From: Batkoa obscura
Taxonomy: Eukaryota; Entomophthoromycota; Entomophthoromycetes; Entomophthorales; Batkoaceae
Length of the DNA stretch: 64,000 nucleotides
NCBI GenBank assembly: GCA_030770535.1
Contig: JASVEC010000006.1
Coordinates: forward strand, 992,001-1,056,000
Direction: 5' to 3'
The notes under the pieces are model-generated. The model was not told the origin of the DNA. It ran no database searches and saw nothing but the letters and a program-made list of their open reading frames with translations. Position numbers and translations under genes: made by a program. Shown here piece by piece: positions 11,682 to 23,727 of the stretch (position 1 is its first letter; each line of letters begins with the position of its first letter).

Positions 11682-14600
11682 CATTTAAAAATAGGTGCTT
11701 TATCTTCCCATTTAAAAGAATCTCTTTTTGTTAGTTTGGTTCAAAAGCTTAGTGATTTATATAAGATTGAAGATACAGACACTATTTCAGATTCACAAAA
11801 AGAACAATCTATTATTGTTATTCAATCTTTTTCAATGTTATGTCGTTCGGATCCAGCTAGAACTGGCCCTTATTTAAAGACTATTATTCCAGTTATTCTT
11901 CAACATTCATCATTACAAGATGATACATTAACAGAACAATGTTTACATGTAAAAAAAAAAATTATTTTTATTTTGAAGTTTAAATATTTATTAACTTTTG
12001 ATTTGTAGGCATTAGAAATCTTTACTTTATTTTGTCCAAAAGAAATTGATACTTTTTATTCTCAAGTAGCTAAACTTTGTCTCAATTATATTAATTATGA
12101 TCCCAATTATATTGAAGATGATGATGATAATATGGATGACTCAGCAGAAGATGAATTTGATGAATTTGATGATGAATTTGATGATGATGATGATACATGG
12201 AAATTAAGAAGATTAAGTGCTAAAGTATTACAAGCTTTAGTAACAGTAAATATTAATCAACTTAGTTATTTTTATGAAAAAGTAGCGCCTATTTTAATTA
12301 AAAGATTTTCGGAAAGAGAAGAAACAGTACGTATTGAAATCATACAAGCTTTTATCGCCCTTTTAAAACAAACAAATAGTTTAAATCATTACTGTTTAAA
12401 TGAATTAAATAACGACCAAACCGAAATAGTTGAAAAAGAAGATGATAATATAAAGAGACGTAAGTTATCCCCTCAAATGATAGAAGAAGAAAATCAATAT
12501 GAAAAATTAAAACAATTATTATTAATAAATTTAAGTAATATTGTACAAAAGATATCGGATCAAATTAATAGTGGACAATTACCTACTCAACAAATTAGTA
12601 TTAAATTGTTAACTCAGCTTACAATTACTCTACCCAATCAACTTGGTAGTTATATTGAAGATATAAAATCAAATATTACTTTTATTTATTCATCAAATAT
12701 ACAACAGAAAGTAAAAAGTAATCCAGTGGAATATATTACACTTAAAAAAGAAAGTTTATATTTTATTCGAGAACTTTTAAAAACTCATGATTATAAATTA
12801 TTTGAAAACCATATCTCTTGGCTATGTCCAATTATTATAAATGCAATGAAAGATCCTTCCAATAAATATTTTAATGAATCATTCTCAGCATGTATTGAAT
12901 TTATTAAAATAATACTTCCAATTAATCAATTAGATGGCACATTATTAGTTAACTTTGACTTATACGGAGAATATATAAGAAACATTTATCAAACTTTATT
13001 AGATTTTATTGTTAATGGGAATAAAGAGAATGTATCAAGAGAACGCAGTATTAAGATGATTGGTCTATTATTTAATCATTCTGGTAATTATATGCTATCT
13101 GAATTAAAAACTTGTGTTTCTTTCCTTGATCAACTTAATATCTCTGAATTATATGCATTACCTATCCTTCAAGCTTATACTACTATTTTGGAATCAAATC
13201 GATTTGATTGGACTCAAATCCAAAAGGGATCAACAATTTTAATTACTTTTATTAAAGTACTTCACGATATTTTAAGTAACCTTAAAAGAGAAAATCGTAG
13301 CCTTAAATTAGCTACTCTAACTTATATTGCTAGTTTAATTAGTAAATTTGGTAATCATTTTGAATTAAAATCGTATGAATTATTATTAGTTGAATTCAAG
13401 GATGTATTGACTACTTTCGAATTACAAGAACTTATTATTGGTATTCAAATATTAGATAATATGATTTCACTTCAATTAGATTCAAGTATACGTCATCATA
13501 ATATTAAACTGTTAGGTGAAGATAGCTTTTGGTCATCAATGGTTGTTATTCCAAATTCCATTCATCTTCAAGGGATTGCTACTGAGACTTATAGTCAATT
13601 ATTAATTAAAATCATCTTTATTGCCAATGAAGCTCAATTAAATATTACTACTATAAGTAAAAATTATATTGATGCTTTTTATTCCCCAGTAGTACAAATG
13701 AAAGATAAACCCATTCAAAAACAAATATTAATCAATTTATCCCGTTGTATTAGTAGTGTTATGATTGGTTATACTAAATGTATTCAAGATGGTTATACTC
13801 AATTTATTACTCCTTTTATTACCATCATCAGGGATAATAATTCATCACCAGCCTTACGTCATATCTCCTTTTTAGTTTTAGGTCACCTTAGCTTCAACTT
13901 TAATTTATCCAATCATATTGATTTATTCAATGAATGTTTAGAAGCATTTAGAGATTCTAACTCAGAACTTCGGACTGCAGCAGCATATGCTTTAGGATGT
14001 TATACAGCTAGTAATTTTGAAGAAGTAATTGAAAAGCTAATTGAAAAGATTCATACATTAAAAGAAGAGAGATACTTTTTACTTTTATCTTTAAAGGAAG
14101 CAATAACATATTATATTACTAAAGATAGTTTATTTGATCAACAACAAATTGAAAGTTATAGTGAAAAATTATGGCAAGTTTTAATCGAAGATTCTTTTTC
14201 TCAAGATCATGAAGAAAGTAGTCAGAATTTAATTGCAGAATGTATTGGTAAATTAAGTAGTATGAAACCAGATAAATTTTTACCAATTCTTGAACAAAAG
14301 ATTAAGAGTAATAATGAAAGTATACGTAATATAATTATTATATCTATTAGATATATGAATTTCAATGAAGATAATGAATTTATTGAAAAGTTCCAAAGAT
14401 ATATATTAAGCTTTTTATCTTTATTAAAAGATGATTCTTTACAAGTAAGAAAACAAAGTATATTAAGTTTAACTTCAGTAGCTCATCAAATACCGTTTAT
14501 TATTAATAAACATTTGAAACAAATCTTACCATTAATCTTCCAAGAAACAACAATTAAACCAGAATTAATTCGATTTGTTGATATGGGATTACAAAAGATT

Positions 14601-15065
14601 AAAGTAGATGATGGTTTAGAAAATCGTAAAGCCAGTTATGAATGTTTGTATACATTATTAGATACCAGTTTACAATATCTTAATATCGAAGAATTAATTA
14701 CAGGTCCTATTTTATCTGGATTAAAAGATCAACATGAGATTAAATTAATTTGTCACTTATTTTTATTAAGATTTACTAAAATGACACCAAACTATTTAAT
14801 TCAATATTTAGAAACTATATCCCAAGCCTTTTTATCTGATTTAAATATTAAAGTTAAAGATAATGGGTACAAACAAGAGAAAAATCAAAGGGAAGAACTA
14901 GTACGTTCTATTATTAAAGTATTTGTTACTTTAAGTAATGAACTTAATATTCATATTATGGTACCAGGCTTTGAAGCCCTTAATAAAATGGTTAAGAATC
15001 CAGAAGGAGGGTATTATTTGGAATATAAGGAGGTGTTAAATCAATTTCAAACGGGATCCAAATAA
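10767..15065 (+). CDS. CAND1: CAND1, cullin-associated NEDD8-dissociated protein 1
   Basis: Exons 10767-10799, 10876-11051, 11111-11223, 11271-11368, 11431-11623, 11695-11948 and 12009-15065 join in frame to 1307 aa (human CAND1 is 1230). The N-terminus reads as CAND1 (FTSSDNDFRYMAVNDLLTEL). The diagnostic acidic stretch followed by WKLRRLSAKVLQAL is present (EDEFDEFDDEFDDDDD, just after residue 330). The rest is a HEAT-repeat solenoid, with TIP120-like sequence near the C-terminus. CAND1 binds un-neddylated cullin-RBX1 and exchanges substrate receptors of SCF-type ubiquitin ligases. The protein is somewhat long because of Asn/Lys-rich loops. Introns are confined to the first quarter; exon 7 alone encodes over 1000 residues. 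Confidence 0.92.
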
Positions 15066-15274
15066 ATAAATATGTATTTTTCTTTACTTTTTATTATTTT
15101 TGAAATTAAATACTTTGTACTTTTATTGTCTTTTAGGCTAAATGAGATTTAACAAATAAATAAACATAACATACATTATAAAAATAAGGTTAAATTATAT
15201 AATAGTATATAAATAAATGAAGAGTAATGAAATGAACTAAAAAACTATTAAAAAAGAAAACTGGTTTTACTTTT

Positions 15275-15568
15275 TTAATTAAATGCACCACCTAACATCA
15301 CACACTCACTTTCAGCAATTGAAGGTAAACGACGACCGAATTTAGCAGGTAATTGGTTTTCTTCAATAAAATAAACATTGGTACCGAAATTATCAGTATA
15401 ACTCTCTTTTGATGAAGTTGCTTTTTGATTTATTTGTTTTGTTGATACTGATGAAGCCCCCGATTTTGATTGTAAATTCAATAACTTTCTCGAACCTAAA
15501 AAGTGGATCATAGGTTGATGACGCTTTGGTATTTTTACTTGGGCAAAAAGAGCTCTTGTTAAGTTCAT
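15275..15568 (-). CDS. KGD4: Kgd4/Ymr31-like 2-oxoglutarate dehydrogenase subunit
   Basis: A 97-codon intronless ORF. The N-terminus (MNLTRALFAQVKIPKRH) looks like a mitochondrial presequence. It is followed by the family's first motif (PMIHFLGSRK) and, at the end, its second motif (LPAKFGRRLPS ... MLGGAF), which matches the C-terminus of Ymr31/MRPS36. Kgd4 tethers the E3 dihydrolipoamide dehydrogenase to the E1-E2 core of the 2-oxoglutarate dehydrogenase complex in the matrix. Yeast Ymr31 is about 123 aa, so this is a short member. The recognition rests on two short motifs plus the length. Confidence 0.72.
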   Translation of the reverse strand: MNLTRALFAQVKIPKRHQPMIHFLGSRKLLNLQSKSGASSVSTKQINQKATSSKESYTDNFGTNVYFIEENQLPAKFGRRLPSIAESECVMLGGAFN

Positions 15569-16348
15569 GTTTATATATATATGTATATATTAGCCTTTGA
15601 AGTTAGGTTAAAGTTTGTAATTTTAATAGCAAAAAAGTTAAAAAAATTGAATTTTGCTGGTGATAGAGTATAAGTCTTTTGGTTTTTATGAAGCTTAACT
15701 TTCATTGGTTGGTTCATTTTAGCTTTTTTTTCAAAAGTTTTTTAATAGATAGATCTTTTAAAAAGAATTTTTTTAGTAAATAGTGAAATTCAAGAATATT
15801 GTTTCGTTATTTTGACCATTTTTTGTTCAGAATAAATTTTAGAAATGTTTTTGTTTAAAAACTAAAGCCAAAAAAATATTCCCTTATGAAGTTAGAGATT
15901 CTACTTTAATAAATAAGCCAAAAGTAACTTAATAAACACAGCATTTAACTTCAGCTTATTAACCTTTCAAATATCATGGATCATGGATGAGTCAATCTCA
16001 CTATACTTTTTTCATGCAAAAGTATAATCATGACGAGTTAGACTCGCAAAATTCTTTCATTCTAAGATTTACTTTGATGATTATGATGAGTCTAATCGTG
16101 AAACGTCCCGGTTTAGCAGCAAATTATGTTTGTTAGAGACAGTTTTTTGAAAAACTTGGTACTCAAAGGGTTACTAATAGATACTAATAAATGATTTGCT
16201 GTAGATTAAATGAATAGATTAGCATAAGTTTAAGGGAATAAAAAGAATTAATTTCTTATAGAAATAATTGGATAAAAATAACACTAAATTTATTAACTGA
16301 TTACAAATAAATGTTATAACCTTAGTTATATTGAATTTGAAAGTTCAA
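15569..16348. other. Spacer between KGD4 start and CTR end
   Basis: No gene seen. It holds a consensus bZIP site TGAGTCA at 15988-15994 and a perfect 9-bp hairpin (TATACTTTT at 16002-16010, AAAAGTATA at 16018-16026, 7-base loop). Nearby are two related GAGT-containing motifs, including the inverted repeat GAGTTAGACTC. The position fits the distal promoter of KGD4 or the 3' region of CTR. Confidence 0.4.
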
Positions 16349-17374
16349 TCAACAACCACAAGGACGTTTAGTTGATCCATAACTACGGAAGCGAGAGAAT
16401 ATTAAAGTGCCTAAAGTAATGCCTAAAATAACAGCAAAAAATAAGCCAACATTAAATGTCATTGAAACTAACATTAATAAATAAGCAATTGATGACTCAA
16501 AAAATTGAAAGATGGCACGATAAGTATCAATAGTAAATTGTCTTCTAGAATATGAATTCAATTTATCAATACTTTCTTCTGTCCATATAACTTCAAATTT
16601 ACTTCTAATTGTTAAAAGAAGTTCATAAATAATACCAAACACAACAATAGCAATAAAAGTTCCTGCATATTGTCCAGCAGTGCGTGGTACCCATTCTTTG
16701 AAAAGTACATAATCTGCAAAACCAGTATGGAAATACATACGCATCTGTGGCGCTGCATCACCTTCTCCATTCATTTGACAGTAAGGTAGATTGTTTTGCG
16801 CCTTTCCATCTACAGAGCCTGGACACATCTTCTTCCAATCTGAACATTGATCCATTTCAGGCATTGCTTGACATAATTGAGAATAAACACCAAGTAAATC
16901 ACAGTTAGCATAAAATGAAGTTGTAGCACATTTTTCACATCCATCCATAGTCATTTCGTTACAGATAGATTTGACTTGTTTATTAACAGTTTCGGTGTTT
17001 GGTAAATTTGAGATAGGAAGTTTATCTTTACATTGTGGAACTAGGGAGCCTTGTTTACATAATGATACGTAATTTTTACATCCACCCATACCAGGCATAT
17101 CACTTTTACATACATCAGCCAAGGTTGAAAACGAGTCACAATAAGCCTCTTGTTGAAGTTGAGTGGAATTGCCACATAAACTGCGAATAGAACAGCCTGG
17201 CATATAAGGCATATTACGACATAAATTTACCATATCGGCTTCAATATTTTCATTACTATACACATAGTTTGAACAACTTGAATCAGTTGGATTTGAAATA
17301 CAGTCGCCATTAGTACTATTTAAAAATGGGAGAATTAAAGATGCTAATTTTAATAAACGATTGGAAAGTCTCAT
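16349..17374 (-). CDS. Ctr-type copper transporter with Cys-rich ectodomain
   Basis: A single-exon ORF of 341 aa. Residues 1-23 form a signal peptide (LLKLASLILPFL). Residues about 24-205 are an extracellular domain with many evenly spaced Cys. Then comes the Ctr core: Met-rich MRMYFHTGF, TM1 (GTFIAIVVFGIIYELLL), a cytosolic loop, and TM2 with the selectivity motif MLVSM (MxxxM). TM3 contains GITLG (GxxxG), and the tail ends in CGC. Ctr trimers import Cu(I) across the plasma or vacuolar membrane, and terminal Cys residues take part in copper hand-off. The long Cys-rich ectodomain resembles that of some fungal Ctr proteins and may bind or reduce metal. No copper-response element could be assigned. 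Confidence 0.88.
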   Translation of the reverse strand: MRLSNRLLKLASLILPFLNSTNGDCISNPTDSSCSNYVYSNENIEADMVNLCRNMPYMPGCSIRSLCGNSTQLQQEAYCDSFSTLADVCKSDMPGMGGCKNYVSLCKQGSLVPQCKDKLPISNLPNTETVNKQVKSICNEMTMDGCEKCATTSFYANCDLLGVYSQLCQAMPEMDQCSDWKKMCPGSVDGKAQNNLPYCQMNGEGDAAPQMRMYFHTGFADYVLFKEWVPRTAGQYAGTFIAIVVFGIIYELLLTIRSKFEVIWTEESIDKLNSYSRRQFTIDTYRAIFQFFESSIAYLLMLVSMTFNVGLFFAVILGITLGTLIFSRFRSYGSTKRPCGC

Positions 17375-18556
17375 TATAGTAGTTTACTATTAAACAAAAA
17401 TAGTTAATAAAAAAATTAATGAAAGGAATTAAGAAATACCTAATTTACAATGAAAATTTTAATTTTCAATTTTAAAAAAAAGAAATAAAGGTCATGGAAA
17501 GAAAAGAAGCTTTTTAAATAATAGTTGTTTTCTAAAGCTTCTTTTTAAGTACTTAATTAGGAAGCCCCCGAAATCAAACCCAATTAGATTGAGAATTATT
17601 GCCTTTAGATAGCTTATCATTGGACTTTTAAAATGTTTGAAATTAGTACACCTACTTGAAACAAAAAGATTATTCTATTGGAATAAATCGAAGGAAGAAT
17701 TTGTTCAAAATAAGCGACGTAGCCAATTATAAGTTTTAGTTGATTTCATACATTTACGATTAAGATTTTATTTAATTTGGAAATATTCTAGAAGCTTTCA
17801 TAAATCTACTTAGTTTTATGATTAAGCATTAAACCCGATGAGTTGGTCATCTATTAAGGTTAAAAGTATGGTGTGATCTGTTTGAAGAGAAAAGAGGTTT
17901 TAAGGTTTATTATTTTGATTGATTAGCGGTTAGCATCTTTTAAACAAAGAAAATCGAAAATTAATTTTACAATTTTAACAAAAGTATTTATTACATCAAG
18001 TTTAATATACAATTTAATATTACAAAACTATATCTTTAATTATCAAAAGATATTTTTACTTTTATTTGTATACAAAACTAAAGCAAATTAACTATCATCA
18101 ATTGATTTATTTGTAGATTTAAATGATATTACTAAGGAAAATTAATTTTATTTTTTAAAACCAGGGGTTGTATTTATTATAACAAACTGTTTATAGTTAT
18201 TTGAAATAAACATGTTGACTCAAAAACTTATGATTCGACAAAATGCTTATAAATTAATTTTAGTTATTGAATTCCATAAGAAGTAAATAAATTATGTGCA
18301 GATTATTAAAGTTGTTTGTATATAAAATTAAGTAAATTTTCTTTAATACATAAAGTTGATATGTTGTTCATACAAAGTAGCTGTTTAGGATAATACAATC
18401 TAAAAGATTAGTACTTTAAGATAATAAATTTTAAATAGTAGTTTATTATAATCAATAAGAATATTAAAAAACGTATCAATTATATCATTTTTAATTTATT
18501 TAAAGGGCAATATTCATCAACAAAAAGTTTAGTCAAGTTAAAATATTTCCTAAAAC
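17375..18556. other. AT-rich spacer upstream of CTR
   Basis: No gene, tRNA or family MITE is seen. The sequence is ordinary AT-rich DNA, with one short C-rich patch (GCCCCCGAAATC) near 17573 within the CTR upstream region. Confidence 0.5.
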
Positions 18557-19390
18557 CTATACATTATTTTTAGAATCATCACTAAAGACAAGGTATTTGA
18601 GATTGGAGAAATTACAACTAACATTTTGTACTAATTTAGCATATTTAAAATATAAAAATACTTTATTTGAACCCTCTACAGTAACTAAAAGGTTGCTATT
18701 TTTAACTAGTAAACTAGCAGTTATTTTTTTAGTATTTGGAACATTAGCTGCAGATACTGAGGTTTCACTTCGTTTTTATCAAAAATAGAACATTTAAGAA
18801 CAGCTCCACCTTTACCATAAAAGGTTGAATCTTTAGCATCGTTGATAGCAGAAGTATCAGCCTTTTGAAGATTTATTATAACTTTGAGTGCAATTGAGCC
18901 ATTACAAAGAAACAGAATGTCATATGTAGTACTAGCTAGTAAAGTTCCATGATTATTTATAGCTAACCCAGATATTTGATTTTTAGATAATTGACTAAAA
19001 TCATAATAAACTTTTCTATTTTGATAAGTACCACCAAGTATATCTTCAATATAAATTTTCTTATATTTAAAATCAGCAAAATAAATAGATTTTCCATTTA
19101 CAATAGTTGCCACCGGCTTATAGCTTCCAGTTTCCTCAGATCGAATTCTTAATACTTCTGTAAAGCCATCAATAATCTTAATGTAACCATCATCAAAAAG
19201 TTTAGTATTATGAAAGAATGTATAGTTTACTCTGTCATTCGAATCATAAAGAAGACTATTTGCTAGAGAATTTTAATTGGAATCATCTAAATAATTTCTG
19301 ATTTGTAAACCAGCGATTAATGGAGTGAAAAGTAAAGTTAATGAGATTGATTTCACAAGTTGTTTAAATTGATAAAAGTTTATTTTAATA
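18557..19390 (-). pseudogene. Decayed gene for an unknown, possibly secreted protein
   Basis: Read on the minus strand, an ORF-like stretch starts with a hydrophobic signal-like segment (SISLTLLFTPLIAG) near 19340. It continues through NYTFFHNTKLFDDGYIKI and LAINNHGTLLASTTYDILFL to a stop at 18557-18559. The frame is interrupted by one in-frame stop near 19275 and a one-base frame change near 18770, where SETSVSAANVPNTKK continues in the next frame. No ATG precedes the hydrophobic segment. The blade-like phrases suggest a beta-propeller protein, but I do not recognise the family. Missed introns are an alternative explanation; decay is more likely because no good splice signals bridge the gaps. 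Confidence 0.45.
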
Positions 19391-20073
19391 ATGACTTTGT
19401 TGTCTCTTTATATAACTTTCTCTACTATAAGTAATTTGGTATTTAAAGTTAACATTATAAATCATAGTTTGTATAGAGAACAATGAACAATAATAGAATA
19501 GAATAAATTAGTAAATTGACTTTTGAGGTGTCTTTCAGCATTGCCATTAAGCTTACAAGAATAGGAACTAATAAACTAAAAAAGAGTATAACGATAAAAT
19601 ACTTTTATTCAGCATATAAACAATATAAAAAATATAAAAAATATAAAAAATGTAATAAATTTAAATGGAACAAACTGATTTAAAAGAACTATCAAAAAGT
19701 AATAATAAATATTGTTTACATTGTTATTGTGAATTGAGTAGTAAACACTACTATTTTAAATTAACATTCTACTTTTTTTTAATTATAAAGCCCTTTTAAA
19801 CTTGTCAACATTTTAGCTTAAATTGCACATTTTTAAATGGGTTTGATTAGTAAAAACTACATTAGTCATATTATTACAAACTACTAGATATATTTATAAT
19901 ATTATTATAATTGAAGTCACGCTATATCAGTTAAAATAATATGATTGTTTACATATTTATTAAGATGCTATAAACTATAAATAGTTCATATAGTTCCGAT
20001 TTTATTAAGTTATTTACAAATTTTATATTGCATCATTAAAACTTACTGATAATAGAATAAAGATAGATAATAT

Positions 20074-20172
20074 GGGGATGTGTTTTTTTGTTTAAGAATT
20101 TTACTAACAATCTTTCCACTCAAATAGCGCTTTAAAAATGTAAAAAATAATGAAACCAAAAAAAACACCCAC
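20074..20172 (+). mobile_element. MITE copy (99 bp), ATAT target duplication
   Basis: Starts GGGGATGTG and ends CACCCAC. It is flanked by ATAT at 20070-20073 and 20173-20176 and has the family core AAATAGCGCTT. Confidence 0.85.
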
Positions 20173-20651
20173 ATATAGGATATAAAATAAATATTAAACA
20201 AGTTAAAAATAAAAAATATTTTTATTTTTTTACTAAAATTATTCTGAATATGTATTGAATCTACTTATATTATAAATAGCTTGTCTTTGGCTTTTAAAAA
20301 ATTATTTTATTGTATTTTTTTTTTACTTATTTATCTTCGCTTTTGTTTAGTGTTTTAGAAAAAGTTTAAAAATCTTAGGTAAGATACTATAAGATTTTTT
20401 CGAAAAATAGCTAATTATGAATAAAACGTGATATCATAAAAATATACAAATGCTTAAAAATATTAATGTAATTAATATTTGTCATTAAAAAGGCTGCGTA
20501 GTTAGTATTAATTTTTAGAATTTAATATGATATTTACATTAATAAAAATTATATTAGGCTAATAATTTCAAGTTGATTATTACTATTTAATATGATGCTT
20601 TATCTATTAGCTATTTTATTTGGTCTTTATATTAATAAAATGAATTTATAT

Positions 20652-20749
20652 GCGGATGTTTTTTTTAATTTCATCACTTTTTCCATTTTCAAGCGCTATT
20701 TGAGTAGAATAATTGTTAGTAAAATTTTTAAACAAAAAAATACATCTCC
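20652..20749 (-). mobile_element. MITE copy (98 bp)
   Basis: Starts GCGGATG and ends CATCTCC, with core AAGCGCTATTTGAG. The flanks are ATAT on the left and ATTT on the right, so the target duplication has changed or is imperfect. Confidence 0.8.
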
Positions 20750-21380
20750 ATTTATTGACATTATAATGATATTAGAATTAAATAAAACAAGTTCCTGATA
20801 ATGTCTAAATTCATTACTATAGTTTAATTGTTATAATATATAATTTATAAAATAATTACTTTACTAGTCATAATAATAATATAATATAATATAATATAAT
20901 AATATCGTCCAATACATGCATTATAATTTTGTATATTAATGAGTCAGTAATATAAAAAATAAGTTCAAAGTAATTTTAATTTTAATTAAGTAATTAAACA
21001 TATAAAATAGGAATAAATATAGTAATGATTAAAGTAATTTGATACATTAGGCTAATATATCAAATTAATTTACTAATGATATTGATTATTGATTATTAAT
21101 TAAATTGTTTTTAAATTACTATTTCTATAACAAATATACAAAAAAGTTATTTCAAAATATGTTTGATAGATTAAATTTTAAATGATTTAATCAAAGTTGA
21201 ATTTTATGACGTAAAAGGTCATTGATTATAAGAGACTATACAAATAAAAAATTAAGATATAAACTGAAATCTACATTTTTATATTAAAAATTAATAAAAA
21301 ATAGGAAAAATATATAATAATATGTAATTTTTAGAATCCACTTTAAAAAGGGTATATCGCTAAAATTTCAAGTTTAAAAT

Positions 21381-21479
21381 GGGGGTGTTTTTTTTGGTTT
21401 CATTATTTTTTCTATCTTTTAAGCGCTATTTGAATAAAAAAATTGTTAGTAAAATTCTTAAACACAAAAATACATCCCC
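21381..21479 (-). mobile_element. MITE copy (99 bp), AAAT target duplication
   Basis: Starts GGGGGTGTTTTTTTTGG and ends ACATCCCC. It is flanked by AAAT at 21377-21380 and 21480-21483, showing that the target need not be ATAT. Confidence 0.85.
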
Positions 21480-22025
21480 AAATATTATCTACTTAAGAAC
21501 GTTCTTTAAAAATTATTTGGTGTGGAAAATGGTTTGGTCTTAATGTCAAACTTTGTCTTTTGATGCTTTTTGCAATTGTCATGCTATAAATATTCTTGCA
21601 GGTTTCAACTTGTTTTTATTAAATTAGTTTGCGCAGTAATTAACGTTAAAATGAAGTATTTTTTCGTAATTATTTCTTAATTTCCATTTAATTTCTAATG
21701 CAATATATTATTAGTTCTTATTGATTTTATTAAATAAATTAATATCTATTTATCTGACTCTTGAAGTTATTTATATTTGATAAGTGGTTGTAAACTGAAA
21801 TCATTGAAATGGGAAAAAGTTATTCAAGTTCTTACAGACAAATAAATTTAAACTAACAACCAATTAGAGCTGATCTGTTTTAAGCTTTTTCAGATGCTAA
21901 CAATAATTTTTGTTTAAACACTCACAAATGCTAATATAATAAATTCACATGCCCAAAGATAAGAACTTTCAAATTTTCAGATGAAATTATAGGCTGTAGA
22001 TAAGAGCTTGATGATTATATTTTTG

Positions 22026-22154
22026 AGGGGACCAATCTTAAAAAAATTAGTGACATTTTTGGCTATAAGAGGCTATGAAATCATACCCCCAAGCCAATAA
22101 TAAAATGGAATATAATGTGAGACAAAAAAGGAATGCCATTTGACTATTATTGGC
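22026..22154. promoter_or_regulatory. CCAAT/STRE-like cluster upstream of the kinase gene
   Basis: Three CCAAT boxes lie 190-320 bp before the start. AGGGG (stress-response core) adjoins CCAAT at 22026-22036. GCCAATAATA at 22093-22102 and its exact inverse TATTATTGGC at 22145-22154 form an inverted pair. In fungi CCAAT is bound by the Hap2/3/5 complex. The function here is inferred only from the motifs. Confidence 0.35.
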
Positions 22155-22341
22155 CTATAAGTAAAAAGAGTATACTCATAAATAGATCAAAGTAAAGTAT
22201 AAAAGTCAAGCAATATATTAAATTTATTCTTTTTATTTCTAAAATTTCAACTTGTAAATAAAAATTTTAAGCTACATACAATTTAAAAAGTCATAATAAA
22301 TTAATTGAATTCATTTATTTAAAAACTTTACTATCCACAAT

Positions 22342-23727
22342 ATGTCGTTAACTGCAGGTTTTAAAAACTTTGATTCTGATAACAAAGATAAAAAAATATC
22401 CATCCCACCTTCCAAATCTTATTATCGAGCTATGGCAAACCTAGGGAAAAGCTTTAGTAATAGTATTGATAATCCACCATGCTTAATTTCTGAATTAGAA
22501 AAGAAAAGCCAGCCAAATAAAGTCTCTTTTGGGATTGATTCTTTGAATGATAACCTCAATTCATTGACCTTAAATGATTCTCCAACAGAATATATATCCC
22601 CTGAATTATCTTTTTCCCCAACAGAATCTATTACATCAGCCGGAGAACCATCTCACCCAAATGATATTGAATCACCAAGCATTCATAATCTTGCTTCACC
22701 ACCCCCTCGTCCAATAAGAAGAGCTAAAACTACTGTATCACCATTTCCCCAACCTAAAGCTTTAAAAAAGACAAATAGTTATAAACCCATTACCTCTTCT
22801 TCCTATAATTCGTTACCAACTTCAGATGCAGTTTCTTTCCTTTCTTCTTTTGCTGATAGGACTGCAGAAGAAATATCAGCCGTTTCTCCTGATGAAGAAG
22901 GGGAAGAAGTTGGAAAATATGTCATGGGAAAAATGATCGCAAAAGGAGCTTTCTCAACTGTACGTGAAGCTTATACAATGAGTGATGTCGACCATCAATT
23001 TGAGATGTTTGCTTGTAAAGTAGTTAAAAAATGTTCAACCCAAAAATGTGAGGAGAAAGTAATTGAGGCAGAAAATGAAGTAATGTTATGGAAACAATTA
23101 GATCACCCTTATATTCTTAAGTTTACTGATATTATTGATACGAGTTATGCCCTCTTTATCTTTATGGAATTATGTCCTAATGGGACGTTATTAGATTATG
23201 TAACTTCTAAAGGAAAATTGGAAGAAGACGAAGCAAAGATCTTTTTTAGTCAATTATTACAAGCAGTAAGATATCTTCATCAAGATGCTCATATCATCCA
23301 TCGTGATTTAAAGCTTGAAAATATTGTACTTACATCTACCAATCATGTCAAACTCACTGATTTTGGATTAAGCGTATTTAAAAAAGCACAGGACCAAGGT
23401 TTAAAAAATCCTGGGCAAGGATGTGCAGGTTCCATCAATTATTGTGCACCAGAACTTTTAAGAAATACTTGTAGAGTAAACGATTATTGTTCAGATATAT
23501 GGTCATTAGGAGTTATACTTTATACACTTGTAGTTGGTAAATTTCCATTTTCAGATGGATTTGAACCCAGATTAATTATGAAAATATGTAATGGTAAATT
23601 TGATTTACCAGATACTTTATCGCCTCCCCTTAAAGAATTGATTTCTTCTATGCTTTCAATTGATAGTATTAATCGTCCAAGTATTAATGAAGTTATTGCT
23701 AGCACATGGTGTCAAGAATCTTCATAG
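22342..23727 (+). CDS. Serine/threonine protein kinase (CAMK-like)
   Basis: A single-exon ORF of 461 aa. Residues 1-190 are Ser/Pro-rich and probably disordered, with a basic PPRPIRRAKTT patch. The kinase domain spans about 193-455. It has glycine loop IAKGAFSTV, lysine in FACKVVKK, catalytic HRDLKLEN, DFGLS, and APE in NYCAPELL. WSLGVILYTLVVGKFPF and a C-terminal RPSINEV follow. All catalytic residues are present, so it should be active. The HRDLKLEN and WSLGV patterns fit CAMK/Snf1-related or fungal NPR/HAL-type kinases; I cannot place it more precisely. Many SP and TP sites in the N-terminus suggest control by proline-directed kinases. Confidence 0.9.
   Translation: MSLTAGFKNFDSDNKDKKISIPPSKSYYRAMANLGKSFSNSIDNPPCLISELEKKSQPNKVSFGIDSLNDNLNSLTLNDSPTEYISPELSFSPTESITSAGEPSHPNDIESPSIHNLASPPPRPIRRAKTTVSPFPQPKALKKTNSYKPITSSSYNSLPTSDAVSFLSSFADRTAEEISAVSPDEEGEEVGKYVMGKMIAKGAFSTVREAYTMSDVDHQFEMFACKVVKKCSTQKCEEKVIEAENEVMLWKQLDHPYILKFTDIIDTSYALFIFMELCPNGTLLDYVTSKGKLEEDEAKIFFSQLLQAVRYLHQDAHIIHRDLKLENIVLTSTNHVKLTDFGLSVFKKAQDQGLKNPGQGCAGSINYCAPELLRNTCRVNDYCSDIWSLGVILYTLVVGKFPFSDGFEPRLIMKICNGKFDLPDTLSPPLKELISSMLSIDSINRPSINEVIASTWCQESS

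Larger units (their letters stand above)
19391..22341. other. Spacer with three MITEs
   Basis: No credible protein gene. The short ORF at about 20592 is a reading frame through a MITE. The spacer holds three family MITEs, an ATAAT tract near 20876-20902, and the CCAAT/STRE-like sites of the kinase promoter near its end. Confidence 0.6.

Noticed and set aside
20592-20798. 68-codon ORF with hydrophobic start
   Set aside because: Frame through a MITE copy plus low-complexity flanks, with no conserved features.
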